From positions 132,246,671-132,310,670 of the forward strand of contig OY992540.1 in the NCBI GenBank assembly GCA_963921195.1: a DNA stretch of 64,000 nucleotides, written 5' to 3'. The notes below the pieces were generated by a model. The model was not told the origin of the DNA, did no database searches, and saw nothing but the letters and a program-made list of their open reading frames with translations. This DNA comes from Pegoplata infirma (taxonomy: Eukaryota; Arthropoda; Insecta; Diptera; Anthomyiidae). Positions 23,786 through 35,100 of this stretch are shown piece by piece; position 1 is the first letter of the stretch, and each line of letters begins with the position of its first letter. The position numbers and the translations under genes were made by a program.

Positions 23786-25056
23786 TGTACTTTAGCATTT
23801 ATTTGCAACGGGTCGTTTTAATGTTCGTCGTCCGTTAAAATTCTTAAAAAATTAATTAAATCTGTGCTTTAACTGAAAATAATACAAAAAGTTTATTAAA
23901 TATTATGAAATAATTACATAAAAAGTGTAAAAAGTGTTAATTATTTAATAATATGTGTTAGTTTGTGAATTTATATGCAGTTTTCTATTGTCGAAATTCC
24001 TTTGATATGTTAAAATTCTTCAGTTTTCTTTTTCATTGTTCTAATTTATGCCTAAAATATAAAAAAAAGTGAAAAAATGAGAGTAAAATAATCACTCTCA
24101 TTGGAGAGTTGGTAAAGTGTTTTGCCATTTGCTTTGACCCAAAGGGAAAAAGTTTAAGCATTTGGTTTGTTTTCGCATACAAATGCAATTGATGTGAGGG
24201 AAATATCACTCTCATTGTAGTGTTAGTTAATTGAGTGTTTTATTATTTCCTTTGACCTAAAGAGTATCAAATTGAGTGTTTGTTTTTGCATACATATTTT
24301 GTAATGCAATTGCAGTGTTGCCAGTTTAGGGGTTTTGTCCCCAAATAGGGGATTTTTTTTGGAAATTGGGGATGAAAAATTTGATTTGGGGATCCGGGGA
24401 TTTCATGGGGATGACGCTGATTTTTTCGGGGATTTTTAGGGGATGAAATATTTTAGATAAACAAGTGTTTTTTAAATACATTAATCATAAAATAATGATT
24501 AAATAGGTAAAATTAACTCTACTTTATTTTTGATAAATCGTAGACATTAAAGCATACAAAAAAAACCTCAAACGTAGGAATAATGTGACATTTATATAGA
24601 AAAAACTTACCTTTTATATGGTTTCTGTCAAAACCTGGATCGTAGTGGTATCATGTTATCATGCGGGCCATTCCAAAAAATTTAGCTCAAATTTTAGTCA
24701 TTTTTGGAAATGGTGTCTCAGATTAATTTGAACCTTGGCACATAGATACACTCAAAAAAATAACTTAGTCAAAATATTAGTAAAAGGTGTTGTAATTTAC
24801 TTCAACCAAACTTTAGCAAAAAAAATTGTAAAAATTTAACTTTTACAGATTTTTTTGGCAATTTACTACTTATTGGTAAAATACAAAAATTGTTTGGTAC
24901 TTTTACTATATTTTCTTGCTAGTTTTTTTTTTATTTTACTATAATTTTAGCAAAAATATTAGTATTTTCCTTAAAGAAATGGTAATACTATTTATTTTTT
25001 TTCTTAGTTTAAAGAAAAAAAAAAATTGTTTAAAGTGTTCTAGTGTGAAAAAACCC

Positions 25057-25207
25057 ATTGCAGATTCTGCTGCTATTGAAAGTCCAGCTGCCGGGAAGAA
25101 GATGACAGATGATGCTGCCAACATCATAGCAAAGTAGCCATCCATCAACTGCAATAATGGTTGATGATGCTATTAGTAACTTTAAAAAACGTGGCGCTCA
25201 AAAATAG
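25057..25207 (+). pseudogene. Histone H1-like fragment, copy 1 (broken)
   Basis: Read in two frames this gives ADSAAIESPAAGKKMTDDAA and then TAIMVDDAISNFKKRGAQK before a stop at 25207. This resembles the A/P/K-rich N-terminal tail of fly histone H1 followed by the first helix of its winged-helix domain, where the family has a (S/A)xMVxxAIxxLKERGG pattern. H1 binds linker DNA at the nucleosome. Here the codon at the expected start is ATT, a stop (25135-25137) and a frameshift separate tail from globular start, and the rest of the globular domain and the basic C-terminal tail are absent. The repeat environment and a second broken copy 420 bp downstream mark it as captured and dead. An alanine/lysine-rich chance match is possible, but the helix-1 similarity in both copies makes it unlikely. 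Confidence 0.6.
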
Positions 25208-25630
25208 GCTACACAATTTTTAGTATTTTTTACCATATTTTTTGCTAGTTTTACCATATTTTTTGCTAATTTTATATGAAAATTTTTTAAAATTTGCCAC
25301 CTAAATTGTTAATAAAAAGTTGATAATTTTGAAAAATTAATTTTTTAAAATTTTAACACATACTTAGATATCTAATCTTCAATATCCAAAAGTTTTTTTT
25401 TTTATTTTTTTTAAATACACGTGAAAAAAATTAAAAATTCGAAAAAAAATTGTTAATTTTTTACAAATTTTACGTGAAAATGTAAGAAATTTCTTGTGTA
25501 GACTACTACGCAATTCTCATTTGTTCTACTTAAGCTAAAAAAAAATGACACAAAAAAAATAAAAAAAGTGAAGTGTTGTTCTATAAATTTTTTGTTTAAA
25601 GTGTTTAAGTGAAAAAAAAAGAAAAAAATC

Positions 25631-25865
25631 ATTTTGGATTTTGATGTTGTTGGAAGTCCAGTTACTGCAACTACAGCTGCTGAGAAGAAGGCAAAAGAAG
25701 GTGCCATCAAGCCGAAGAAACCATCTAACAACTGAAGTAATAGTTGATACTGCTATTACTACATTTAAAAAACGTGGTGCTCAAAAACAGGCTAAAAATT
25801 TTTTAGTATATTCACCAAATTTTAAATCAACTACTAATCAGAGAAAAAAAAAAAATACTAAATAA
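25631..25865 (+). pseudogene. Histone H1-like fragment, copy 2 (broken)
   Basis: Starts at an ATT codon in the position of copy 1's ATT. One frame gives GSPVTATTAAEKKAKEGAIK and KPKKPS, then a frameshift into TEVIVDTAITTFKKRGAQK and QAKNFLVYSPN, ending at the stop 25863-25865. This runs slightly further into the H1 globular region (after KRG the family has xSxQAIKKYI). The frameshift falls at the same point as in copy 1, just after the PS that precedes the conserved T of the globular domain, so both probably derive from one already broken capture that was duplicated inside the element. The sequence between them is AT-rich. The C-terminal half of H1 is missing. The reverse-strand frame over this stretch is only a shadow. 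Confidence 0.6.
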
Positions 25866-26199
25866 AACAGTTTTTTTTACCAAATTACAATTTTTTTTTA
25901 TCTATTTCAATTTTACCATTTTTTTTTGGTAATTTTACCATATTTTTTGATAATTTTACAAGGTTGATTTTTTACAAAAATAAAATGGTATTCTTGTAAT
26001 TTTACCATTTTTTTCCTAATTTTTTGATTAGCAAAATGGTTTTGCTAATATTACCAAAATTTTTGCAACGTCCAAAACTACAGTTTTTTTTGCTAATTTT
26101 AACCATTTTTTTTGCTAGTTTTACAATATTTTTTTTTTGAGTGTAGCCCTCATAAATATGATATATGTACCATATATCGTTTTTTTACATTTGGTGTAT

Positions 26200-27040
26200 T
26201 TAACGAATTATGGCGGGTCAAAGATTGACTTTTTAAGCAAAAGTAAGAAAAATACATCACGTTTAAAGAGCTGTAACTTCTTAACCAATGACCCGATTTT
26301 CACAAATTTAGGCTCATGTGAAAGCTGGGGTTCTTCTTTTAGAAAATATTTTTGAAATAACACAGTTTTTTTTTGCAGAAATGATGCAAAAATGCAAAAA
26401 CATTTTTTCTTTTCGAATATTTAAAAAAACACATCTTCGATTTTTTTTAAAAAAATTCTGGTGAAAAATAACAATGTTTTGTATAACATATTCAAAATTC
26501 AGAGTGGGATCTCCATGGGATCAAAAAATATTCTATTTTAAGTACGAGGTTCTCATATTTTTCCCTTAGAAAATTTAAATTTCTAATGTTTTGAATGTTT
26601 TCAAAATTTTAATAGTATAATTTTCTTTGAAAATTTAAATTTTTATATTGAAGAAACATAAAATTTTAATTTTCTAAGGTAAAATTTAAGAACTTCGTAC
26701 TAAAACCAGAATATTTTTTGATCCCATTGGGATCCCACTCTGAATTTTGGATATGTTGTACAAAACAGTATTGTTTATCAACAAACTTTTTTTTAAAAAA
26801 ATCGAAGATGTGTTTTTTTAACTATTCGCAAAAAAAAATGTTTTTGAATTTTTGCAACACTTCTGAAAAAAAACCGTATTCTTTTGAAAATATTTCCTAA
26901 AAGAAGAAGAATTAAGCTTTCATATGAGCCATTACTTGTGATAATCGGATTACTAGTTAAAAAGTTAGAGCACGTTAAACGTCATGTATTTTTCTGACTT
27001 TTGCTAAAAAAGTCGAACTTTGACCCGCGATAATTTGAAA
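26200..27040. repeat. Long palindrome inside the 24313 element
   Basis: GGCGGGTCAAAGATTGACTTTTT near 26212 pairs with AAAAAGTCGAACTTTGACCCGC near 27007, GAGTGGGATCTCCATGGGATC with GATCCCATTGGGATCCCACTC, and the centre lies near 26620. Non-coding; a foldback-type unit. Confidence 0.6.
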
Positions 27041-28800
27041 ACTGCAGCAAATTTTGAAAATCCAAAAATGCAACATATCTCATATAAACGTGGATATCTA
27101 TGAGCCAAATTCTCAGTGGCGTCCAAAGGCATGTTTCCGAACAGTGGGGCGAACATTTTTGGAATTACCCATGCTTTTATTTTTATTTAAACCAAATTGT
27201 AAATTTTCATACATTTTCTATAGTAGGTATATCCTTTAAATCTATTAAAGAAAATTTCCAAAATTCACTAGTTTTTTCTGTAGAAAAAAGTCTAAAAGTA
27301 CATCAATTGAAAATACTGGTCCTTTACAACTTCTTAAATTCTTAAAAAGCAATACAATGTTTTAGATACCTATTCCGGAGTTAGTATTTATAAAAATTTA
27401 AGGGGTTTTACGGCAATATGTATATCAAACCTTAAAAGAATTTTCGTTGTTTTTTTTTAAAGGGTACAAACAATTTCTTAGGGCCGATGACTTACGTTTG
27501 CTGAGAAAACTTTTGAGGGAATTCAAGATATAAAACAAGATTAAATTAAATTTGGACCAATAAAGTATTCTATCGCTGGTGTGTAAATTAAAAATCCGTG
27601 AGTTATCCATCCGTGATAAAACATTTCCGTTGCTTTTGAATTTTATCATAATACTTATCGAAAAATTGGCCGCTTCAAACGATGTGCTAATCGCTCAACA
27701 CGCAAAATACACTTACACTTTTTAGTCAAGTTTATGTGTAAAATACCAGCAAGTGTTTGTACGTAAGTTAACCAAGTTTTTGTTCTAAAAAATTGGCTAA
27801 ATTACTCAAAAGCACTTAATGGGTTGCAAGTGTTTTTGCGTTTAGTAAATTTTGAAAAAAAATTTTTTGGGGATTTTTGGGGATGAGAAATTTTAATTTG
27901 GGGATGGCATCCAAAAAAAAACTGGCGACCCTGTGCAATTGAGATATGAAATATTTGTTGTTTTGTTTGTGGTGTAAATATATATAATTGGAATTTCTTT
28001 TACGGTGTTGAGGCTACATTAGTGTTGCTTAATCTTAAAAGAAACGGTAATCGGTTCGCGAGTTAAAAATTTTGTCATAGATATGCTATAATAATTTACT
28101 CAACAAAAGTGGTAAGTTTTATTTAATTTTACTAAAAACTACATGGGCATTCCATGCCATATAATACAATTTCGGAAACGACCCCCTTCGATTTCGCTAA
28201 TTTTTTGATATGTTTAAGTACGTTTAAATACAACTTGCACACAATTTTCGGTCTTTTATTCCAAGTTAGTTTTGAGTAAAGTTTTTGTCCCACGAATTCC
28301 CGGAAAATCACCATTAATTCCAATCCTGGATTCCCGGGAATTCTCGGAATTAACCTAAAAAACACTACATTTTTAATACTAAAATGCTCTGTTGCCTATT
28401 GCTAGATGTGTCAAAAAATAGAAAATTTTTTTCCAAAACAGGTAGAATTTATAAAATTGTTTAAAAATAATACTACTAATAGTTTTAATTTTTTTTTTTT
28501 TTACAAATCGTAAAGAAACTACAAGTAATATTATTAGTTATGAAAAAATAAGTATAAGCAAATTAGGTATATTCGAAACAAGTGAGAGTGCTAAATGCGG
28601 CTGGGCCGAATCTTTTTACCCTCCAAAATGTAAAAAAATTAAAAAAAAAGTTTGTTAGGGGCGTTTTTTTTTTTTTTGGGGTGGGGGGTTGATGGGGTCA
28701 GTGGGGACGTTGAGAGCACCTTTCCATCGCGATAGATATACCAAATGTTTCATTTATTTAAAAAAATACAAAAAAGCATGTAAAAAAGTGTATTTTTTCA

Positions 28801-29017
28801 GAGGTTGGTTCAGTTCTTCAAGGGGGAACTTTTTCCCCCCTTGTCCGATTTTGCCCATTTCCGAACTTAACCTGCCTAGGACCATAAGACATATTCGTGC
28901 CAAATTTCAGGAGGATAGCTCTTTTATTTTGGGCTGCATCGTGCCATCTACAGACAGACGGACAGACAGACGAACATTCACAGAATGTCTTAAAATCGAT
29001 CATGGATCAATAATATA
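28801..29017. repeat. Duplicated segment A, copy 1
   Basis: Runs GAGGTTGGTTCAGTTCTTCA, CCTTGTCCGATTTTGCCC, CTGCATCGTGCCATCTACAG, then GACAGACGGACAGACAGACG. Almost identical to 30220-30447, which carries one more 12-bp GACGGACAGACA unit. Confidence 0.8.
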
Positions 29018-30219
29018 TGGGGCATTCCATGTCAAATCGGACACTTTGAAATTTTTTTTTTTAGATTTTCCCAATTTGTTTACAGTTCTTAGTACCTTTC
29101 GAAAGCTCCTTCGTGGTAAATTTTCAGATTTTTTTGATGACCCGTTCAAAAGATATCGATTTTTTTAAAATTGGTAGTTTGATCCTTTACTCAAACTTCT
29201 TTTACCCATAACTTCTTCAATAATGGTCAAAATTTCAATTTTTTTTTTTTTCAAAATTTTTGTTTTTTTACGTACTTTTTAAAAAAAAAAATCCCCAAAA
29301 ATTCTTAAAAGCGCACTAGTATGCGATTTTTAAGTTTAAAAATTTAAATCTCATTTTTGAAAATGTTTGTACTCTTCGATTTTTCTGAAATTTTTTTGTG
29401 TAAAACTTCTATCGATTCTACAAATTTTTTGCCCAGGAGGATCGTGGGATAACGATTATTACTATTTTTTCAAAAAATTTTTAACTTTTTTTTAATTTTT
29501 CAATCTTAAAATCATTTCTACTGCTCCAATGGTGCGTCATAGAGGGGTATTTATAAAACCGACCCCCATAATTTTTACGTCTTAACATTTCTTTGGAACA
29601 AACTAATACCCTATCTCCAATTTCTAAGGGGGCTGCCACACAAAACGACATTTTTTAACATTTGCTCCAACCGCTCTAACTGCCCTAATAGTGCCCTAAT
29701 AGTGCCCTTAGAGCAACAAAATGTGTGACCGACCAACAATATTTTTGTAGTCCAAACATTTTCTTTGGACACACCTACCCTCTATCTTTAACTGTTAAGG
29801 CGGTCCCCATACAATTTTTTTTTTTACCACAAGAAAACAAGAAGTCTATTTTAACAAAAGTTTTATTTTAAATTTCAAATTTTCAATAAATTTTTTGAAA
29901 GTCGATTTTAAAAACAAAAACAATTTGTATGGAAATAATATTAAAACCAGATTTTAAATATATTTTATTTTTCTATGGTAAGGCTGATAATTTTCAAAAA
30001 AATCGATGAGTGCAAACATTTTCAAAAATGAGATTTAAATTTTTAAACTTAAAAATCGCATACTAGAGCGCTTTTAAGAATTTTTGGGGATTTTTTTTTA
30101 AAAAGTACGTAAAAAATCAAAAATTTTGAAAAAAAAAAAATTGAAATTTGGACCATTATTGAAGAAGTTGGTTCAAAAATTTTGAAAAATAAAAAATTGA
30201 AATTTTGACCATTATTGAA
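29018..30219. repeat. Palindromic element TGGGGCATTCC, copy 1, right end missing
   Basis: Starts TGGGGCATTCCATGTCAAAT after TATA and follows the copy at 37650-38974 closely until ATTATTGAAGAAGTT, where it joins a partial repeat of itself and then segment A again. The right terminal arm is absent, consistent with a tandem duplication breakpoint. Confidence 0.7.
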
Positions 30220-30447
30220 GAGGTTGGTTCAGTTCTTCAAGGGGGAACTTTTCCCCCCTTGTCCGATTTTGCCCATTTCCGAACTTAACCTGCCTAGGAC
30301 CATAAGACATATTCGTGCCAAATTTCAGGAGGATAGCTCTTTTATTTTGGGCTGCATCGTGCCATCTACAGACAGACGGACAGACAGACGGACAGACAGA
30401 CGAACATTCACAGAATGTCTTAGAATCGATCATGGATCAATAATATA
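30220..30447. repeat. Duplicated segment A, copy 2
   Basis: Near-identical to 28801-29017, ending GATCATGGATCAATAATATA directly at the second palindromic element. Confidence 0.8.
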
Positions 30448-30453
30448 TGGGGC

Positions 30454-30629
30454 TGTAGTGTCCCACTACATATTCACTTTGTTGTTATTTGTTACTTTTG
30501 TTTTGATCAAGTTTTTATGTATTTTTATTTTATTAATTTTCAATTTGGTTATCAAAATATTTTATAATAAAAATTTGTTTTTCAACAAAAGAAGTTGGAT
30601 TTTTTATAATAACCAAAATATCAACTTCA
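30454..30629 (+). repeat. 5' LTR, 176 bp
   Basis: Starts TGTAGTGTCCCACTACATAT and ends ATATCAACTTCA (TG...CA). Contains AATAAA at 30566-30571. It matches the two parts of the 3' LTR base for base by eye. Expected to hold the promoter and the polyadenylation signal. Confidence 0.92.
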
Positions 30630-30630
30630 T

Positions 30631-30646
30631 TGGCGATCCTAGTCAG
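30631..30646 (+). promoter_or_regulatory. Primer binding site
   Basis: TGGCGATCCTAGTCAG begins one base after the 5' LTR. The leading TGG complements a tRNA CCA tail. TGGCGATCCT is compatible with a tRNA-Arg 3' end as used by several insect Gypsy elements; this was recalled, not checked. Confidence 0.6.
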
Positions 30647-31236
30647 AACCAAAATATAATCTTCATCAGTTTTAAACGATACTAATCTTGCCATTAACAT
30701 AAAAAAATAAGCAAGATACATATTCTCATTTTGTTACATAATTGCTGTTGGATATGGAACGTCAACTTGCATCAAAAAGAAGGCCCAATATTTAATTAAT
30801 TGGTAAAACCGTTGTTACTCATTATTTGTACTCCAATCAAATGCCATATCTTTAATAAGTTAATGAATGCCACAAAAATAAATCAAATAAAAAGAAGAAT
30901 TACATCAAATGATCAATAAAAGAGGCACCCGATTATAAGTTTACCAACAAATTTTATTTAACTCAATTCAACTTGATAGTTCTATCATCTCAACTGGAAA
31001 TTTGGAATTTTAACATCATCCATCAAAGACCAAAGATAAGTCCAAAAAAAAAAAAAAAAAGAAACATTAACAAAATATTTAAATATCGAATTTTCTTCAA
31101 TTGCTATCATATTGTTGACCAATATTAACTGATATCCAAACATTTTTATTTTTTTTATTCACGATCTGCTCCTTTTATTTTGGTACAAACATAATTTTTT
31201 TTTGTTAATCCCTTACCAGTAGTACTTGAATATAAA

Positions 31237-32175
31237 ATGGTCGGTACACGTTCTAACCCTCAAAATCCGAATGTGATTAATTCTGAATTAAACGACTCTC
31301 AACAAAATACGGTCCCAGTTCCCACACCCTCCACAAGTGGTGCACAAGCTACTCTCACACAAAATTCCACAAATTGTTCAATTAAATTACCACAATTTTG
31401 GGTTTCTTGTCCTGAAACATGGTTCATACAGACTGAAATAACATTCGCTTTAAAGGGCATAACAGATGATACTACAAAGTATCAACTGGTTATTATTTCA
31501 CTTTCAGAGGAAATTTTATTAAAACTTATTGACGTTATTCATAAACCACCATTAGAAAATAAATATAATCACGTTAAGGAAATTATTCTTGAAAGATTTT
31601 CTTTAAGCGAAGATCTTCGTTTTGAGAAATTATTAAACGATTCAGAAATCGGCGATAGAAAACCATCTGAATTCTTCCGCGATTTAAATGCACTCGCTAT
31701 TTCAAATTCAATTATAAATAACGATTTACTTATTAAATTGTGGATGCGAAAACTTCCCCCAACCGTTCAAATGCATTTAAAATCATCAAATTTGACAACA
31801 TTTAATCAAAAGTTAATTCTAGCTGATAAAATTTATGATTTATCAGACAAACTTCAAGTATCTTCAGTCTCAACACCTAGTTCTCTATCATCAAATCAAT
31901 TATTTGAAAATTTAATTAAAGTAACTTCAAATTTAGCCGAAAACATAGATAAACTATCCCTAGATGTTTCCGAAATTCGAAATAGTACAAACCACAATAA
32001 TATAAGAAAATCTAACAATTTCAGTAGTGTCCGAAGACCAAACAACGACAATATGAGCAGACCGTCTTCAAGACCGACATTTTGTTGGTACCACAGAAAA
32101 TTTGGCAATCGAGCTTCAAAGTGCACAGCTCCTTGCGATTTTATTCAAAATCTTAAAACACGGAATTTAAACTAA
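31237..32175 (+). CDS. gag: Gag protein of the Gypsy element
   Basis: 312 codons from ATG at 31237, 607 nt after the 5' LTR, to TAA at 32173. Gag coats the element RNA and forms the cytoplasmic particle in which reverse transcription occurs. Residues 1-45 are S/T/P/Q-rich. About 48-215 match a Gypsy capsid pattern ([13 protein letters not shown], then [20 protein letters not shown] and [15 protein letters not shown]). A zinc knuckle stands at residues 283-300, [18 protein letters not shown], spaced C-x2-H-x9-C-x3-C, so the order is CHCC and not the usual CCHC; that form is known from CsRn1-type Gypsy elements. The frame is intact. The last codons TTA AAC before the stop form a slippery heptamer with the preceding T, which would route some ribosomes into pol. 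Confidence 0.93.
   Translation: MVGTRSNPQNPNVINSELNDSQQNTVPVPTPSTSGAQATLTQNSTNCSIKLPQFWVSCPETWFIQTEITFALKGITDDTTKYQLVIISLSEEILLKLIDVIHKPPLENKYNHVKEIILERFSLSEDLRFEKLLNDSEIGDRKPSEFFRDLNALAISNSIINNDLLIKLWMRKLPPTVQMHLKSSNLTTFNQKLILADKIYDLSDKLQVSSVSTPSSLSSNQLFENLIKVTSNLAENIDKLSLDVSEIRNSTNHNNIRKSNNFSSVRRPNNDNMSRPSSRPTFCWYHRKFGNRASKCTAPCDFIQNLKTRNLN
32166..32172 (+). promoter_or_regulatory. UUUAAAC -1 frameshift site at the gag stop
   Basis: In the gag frame the end reads AA(T TTA AAC) TAA. T TTA AAC is a classic X XXY YYZ heptamer. Slipping back one base continues TTT AAA CTA AAA into pol, which is the -1 frame and is open only from 32157 because of a TAA at 32154-32156. Hence the shift must occur in this short overlap. 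Confidence 0.85.
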
Positions 32176-35100
32176 AAAAACCCATTATTGCGACGACAAA
32201 TAAAGGGAAGCAATTATCACGTCGTCTTTTTGTTTTCGACAACACAAATAGATTAAACTTTTTGATTGATACTGGTGCTGCTGTATCGGTGATACCTATT
32301 TCAAGGTATCATGAACATAAAGGTCACTCGGACACAACGCTATCAGCAGCTAATGGTTCAATTATAAAAACATTTGGGACGAAATCACTAACACTGGATT
32401 TAGGTCTCGGTCGTAATTTTAAATTTATTTTCATTTTAGCTGATATTACTAGTCCCATTTTAGGTGCGGATTTCATTGAACATTTTGGCATTATTATAGA
32501 CTTGAAACGCAGACTTATTAGGGATTCGATTACAAATTCTTCAGTTGTTGCTTCATTCGGAATATCACACATTCATTCTCTCAAAATTGTTCAACCCAAA
32601 AATAAATTTTCTTTGCTTTTAAATACATTTCCTTCAATTACTTCTGAACCTGACTATTCTAAGCCAATTAAGCATGCCACGGTTCACAGAATTGAAATAA
32701 AAGGAAATGCACCTTTTTCAAAGCCACGTAGGTTAGATCCTCTTAAATTGGAAGTCGCTAAATCGGAATTTAAATTTCTGGTCGATACTGGTATTTGTAG
32801 GCCCTCTCATTCTCACATATCATCTCCACTCCATCTAGTTGCTAAAAAGGAACCTAATGATTGGAGACCATGCGGAGATTATCGCAGATTGAATTGTGTA
32901 ACAATTCCAGACAGGTATCCCTTACCTCATATACAAGACCTAACTATAGACTTCCGCGGAAAAACAGTATTCTCTAAGCTTGATTTGGTAAAAGCTTACC
33001 ATCAAATTCCTATGGCTGAGGAGGATATCCACAAAACAGCCATTACAACACCCTTCGGGATGTTTGAATTCACGCGAATGCCTTTTGGTCTCCGAAACAG
33101 TGCACAAACTTTCCAGAGATTCATCAATGAAGTTTTCTTTGGTCTAGATTTTGTATTCACTTATATAGACGAAGTATTAATCGCAAGTGAAAACGAAGAC
33201 CAACATTTGGAACATCTCAAAATTGTGTTCCAACGTTTGGACGAATACGGTCTTAACATTAAACCTACAAAGTGTGTATTTGGTGTTGCAAGCTTAGAAT
33301 TTTTGGGTTATGAGATTTCTGAAAAGGGTATTCAACCGTCGAACGATAGGGTAAATGTTATTTTATCCTACCAGAAACCTCAATCCATAACCCAACTACA
33401 AAAATTTATAGGAATGATAAATTATTATCACAGATATGTACCAATGGTTTCCACTCATCTTTCACCACTTCATAACATGATAACAAAAGCATCCAAGACA
33501 AGGGACAAGGGTCTCGTATGGTCTACTGATGCTGAAAAAGCTTTTGAGGATTTAAAGGTCAAGTTTTCTGAAAAAACTTTATTAACACATTTTGATAAAT
33601 CTGCTCATCTGTCACTGGCAATTGATGCTTCAAATTCTGCCATTGGTGCTGTTCTACAACAGCATAAGAACAATATCGTCGAACCTTTAGCATATTGTTC
33701 AAGGAAACTTTCACCAGCTGAATGTAAATATTCTACATTCGACCGAGAACTTTTAGCTATGTATTCATCTGTAAAACATTTTAGGCACTTCTTAGAAGGC
33801 AGAGATTTTATGATCCTTACAGATCATAAGCCTCTCACCTATGTTTTAGATTCTAAAGTAGAAAGATCTCCACGCCAAACAAGACACTTAGAATACATAG
33901 CTCAGTTTACTTCAAATATTTATTACATAAACGGCAAACAAAATATTGTTGCAGATACTCTTTCTCGACTTCCTGAAATAAACGCTTTTGCTGCTGACAA
34001 TATAAATTTGGAATTACTGCATAAAGAACAACAAAACGACAGTGAATTAATACAAATTATATCAGATAACAACACTATGCACAATTTACGAGAGATTGAG
34101 ATTCCTTTAATGCAAATTAAAATTTGGTGTGATATTTCAGGGAACACCAATCGTCCATTTGTCCCACAATGTTTAAGAAAAATTGTTTTTCTAAATTTAC
34201 ATTCATTGTCACACCCGGGAGTTCGAGCTACTAGAAAACTTATACAAAGCAAATTTTTTTGGCCCTCCATGAGAAAGGATATAAATTTATGGGCGACAAG
34301 TTGTATTAGTTGTCAAAAATCAAAGATCCACCAACATGTCAAATCTCCAATTCAGAAAATAGGAATCCCTTCGGGTAGATTTGAGCATATTCATATGGAT
34401 CTTGTAGGACCTTTACCAATTTCAAATGGAAACAAGTATATCCTTACAATTATAGATCGGTTTACTAGATGGCCAGAGGCTTACCCAATTAGAGACATTT
34501 CATCACAGACTATTGCTAAAACGTTTGTAAATAACTATATACCTCGATTTGGAGTTCCCCTTCAAATAACTGTAGATCAGGGCACGCAATTCACTTCAAG
34601 ACTATTCAGTGATTTGACGAAATTGATTGGAACTCATAAGATTCATACGTCCTGTTATCATCCACAGGCAAATGGTATGGTTGAACGATTTCACCGACAA
34701 TTGAAAACAGCATTGAAAACGAGCGACCATATCAAAGATTGGTCTAAACAACTTCCAATCGTTCTTTTAGGAATTCGTGCAAGTGTTAAGGAGGAACTCA
34801 GATGCAGTCCATCAGAATTAGTTTACGGCCAAACTTTACGGTTACCGGGTGATTTGATAGTTAAAACAGATGATTCATCCACAACTGATGATGTTCTTAA
34901 GGAACTAAGAAATCATTTTGCTTTGGTACGAAGTAAAGTGATGCATCATGGAAATAACATACGTTCTTTTGTTCCAAAGAATCTTCTTAAATGTGATTAT
35001 GTTTTTATTAAAGTTCATAGGCCTAATGGTCTAGAGTCACCCTATGATGGTCCGTTTAAAGTCATTCAAAGAAATAAAAATACTTTTAGAATACAATGTG

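Larger units (their letters stand above)
24749..26143. mobile_element. TA-flanked TIR element carrying histone H1 fragments
   Basis: Ends CACTCAAAAAAAT and ATTTTTTTTTTGAGTG with TA on both sides (24747-24748, 26144-26145). Flanking arms contain TTAGCAAAAA and TTTTACCATATTTTTTGCTA words. The middle holds two diverged copies of a histone H1-like 5' region (25057-25207, 25631-25865), each preceded by AAAGTGTTxxAGTG. No transposase frame, so it would need trans-mobilisation. Confidence 0.65.
24313..27933. mobile_element. hAT-type element, GGGGATTTT family, with nested insertions
   Basis: Ends CAGTGTTGCCAGTTTAGGGG and ACTGGCGACCCTG, flanked by TGCAATTG (24305-24312, 27934-27941). The paralogue near 49410 has the empty site TAATGCAATTGATA. 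GGGGAT words recur at both ends on the same strand. Inside are a TA-flanked element with histone H1 remnants (24749-26143) and a palindrome (26200-27040). No hAT transposase recognised. Confidence 0.8.
22641..28310. repeat. Paralogous segment P, copy 1, expanded by insertions
   Basis: Matches 48566-49750 in order: TCCTCGCTTCCACCGAGTTC, CATTAACATAGTTATGG, TTGCAACGGGTCGTTTTAAT, ATCACTCTCATTGGAGAG, GGTAATCGGTTCGCGAG, CCAAGTTAGTTTTGAGTAA. Three insertions absent from the other copy account for most of its length (22685-22846, 22941-23785, 24313-27933). No coding frame is conserved between the copies. Confidence 0.8.

Noticed and set aside
25453..25731. A 92-codon minus-strand frame, and another at 24939-25154
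   Set aside because: Shadows of the histone H1-like remnants read on the wrong strand.
28689..29168. A 159-codon plus-strand frame, and a 156-codon one at 30215-30685
   Set aside because: Both run through segment A of the dispersed repeat and share residues because the segment is duplicated; the GACGGACAGACG tract gives a Thr-Asp-Arg-Arg repeat. The second then enters the 5' LTR. No gene.
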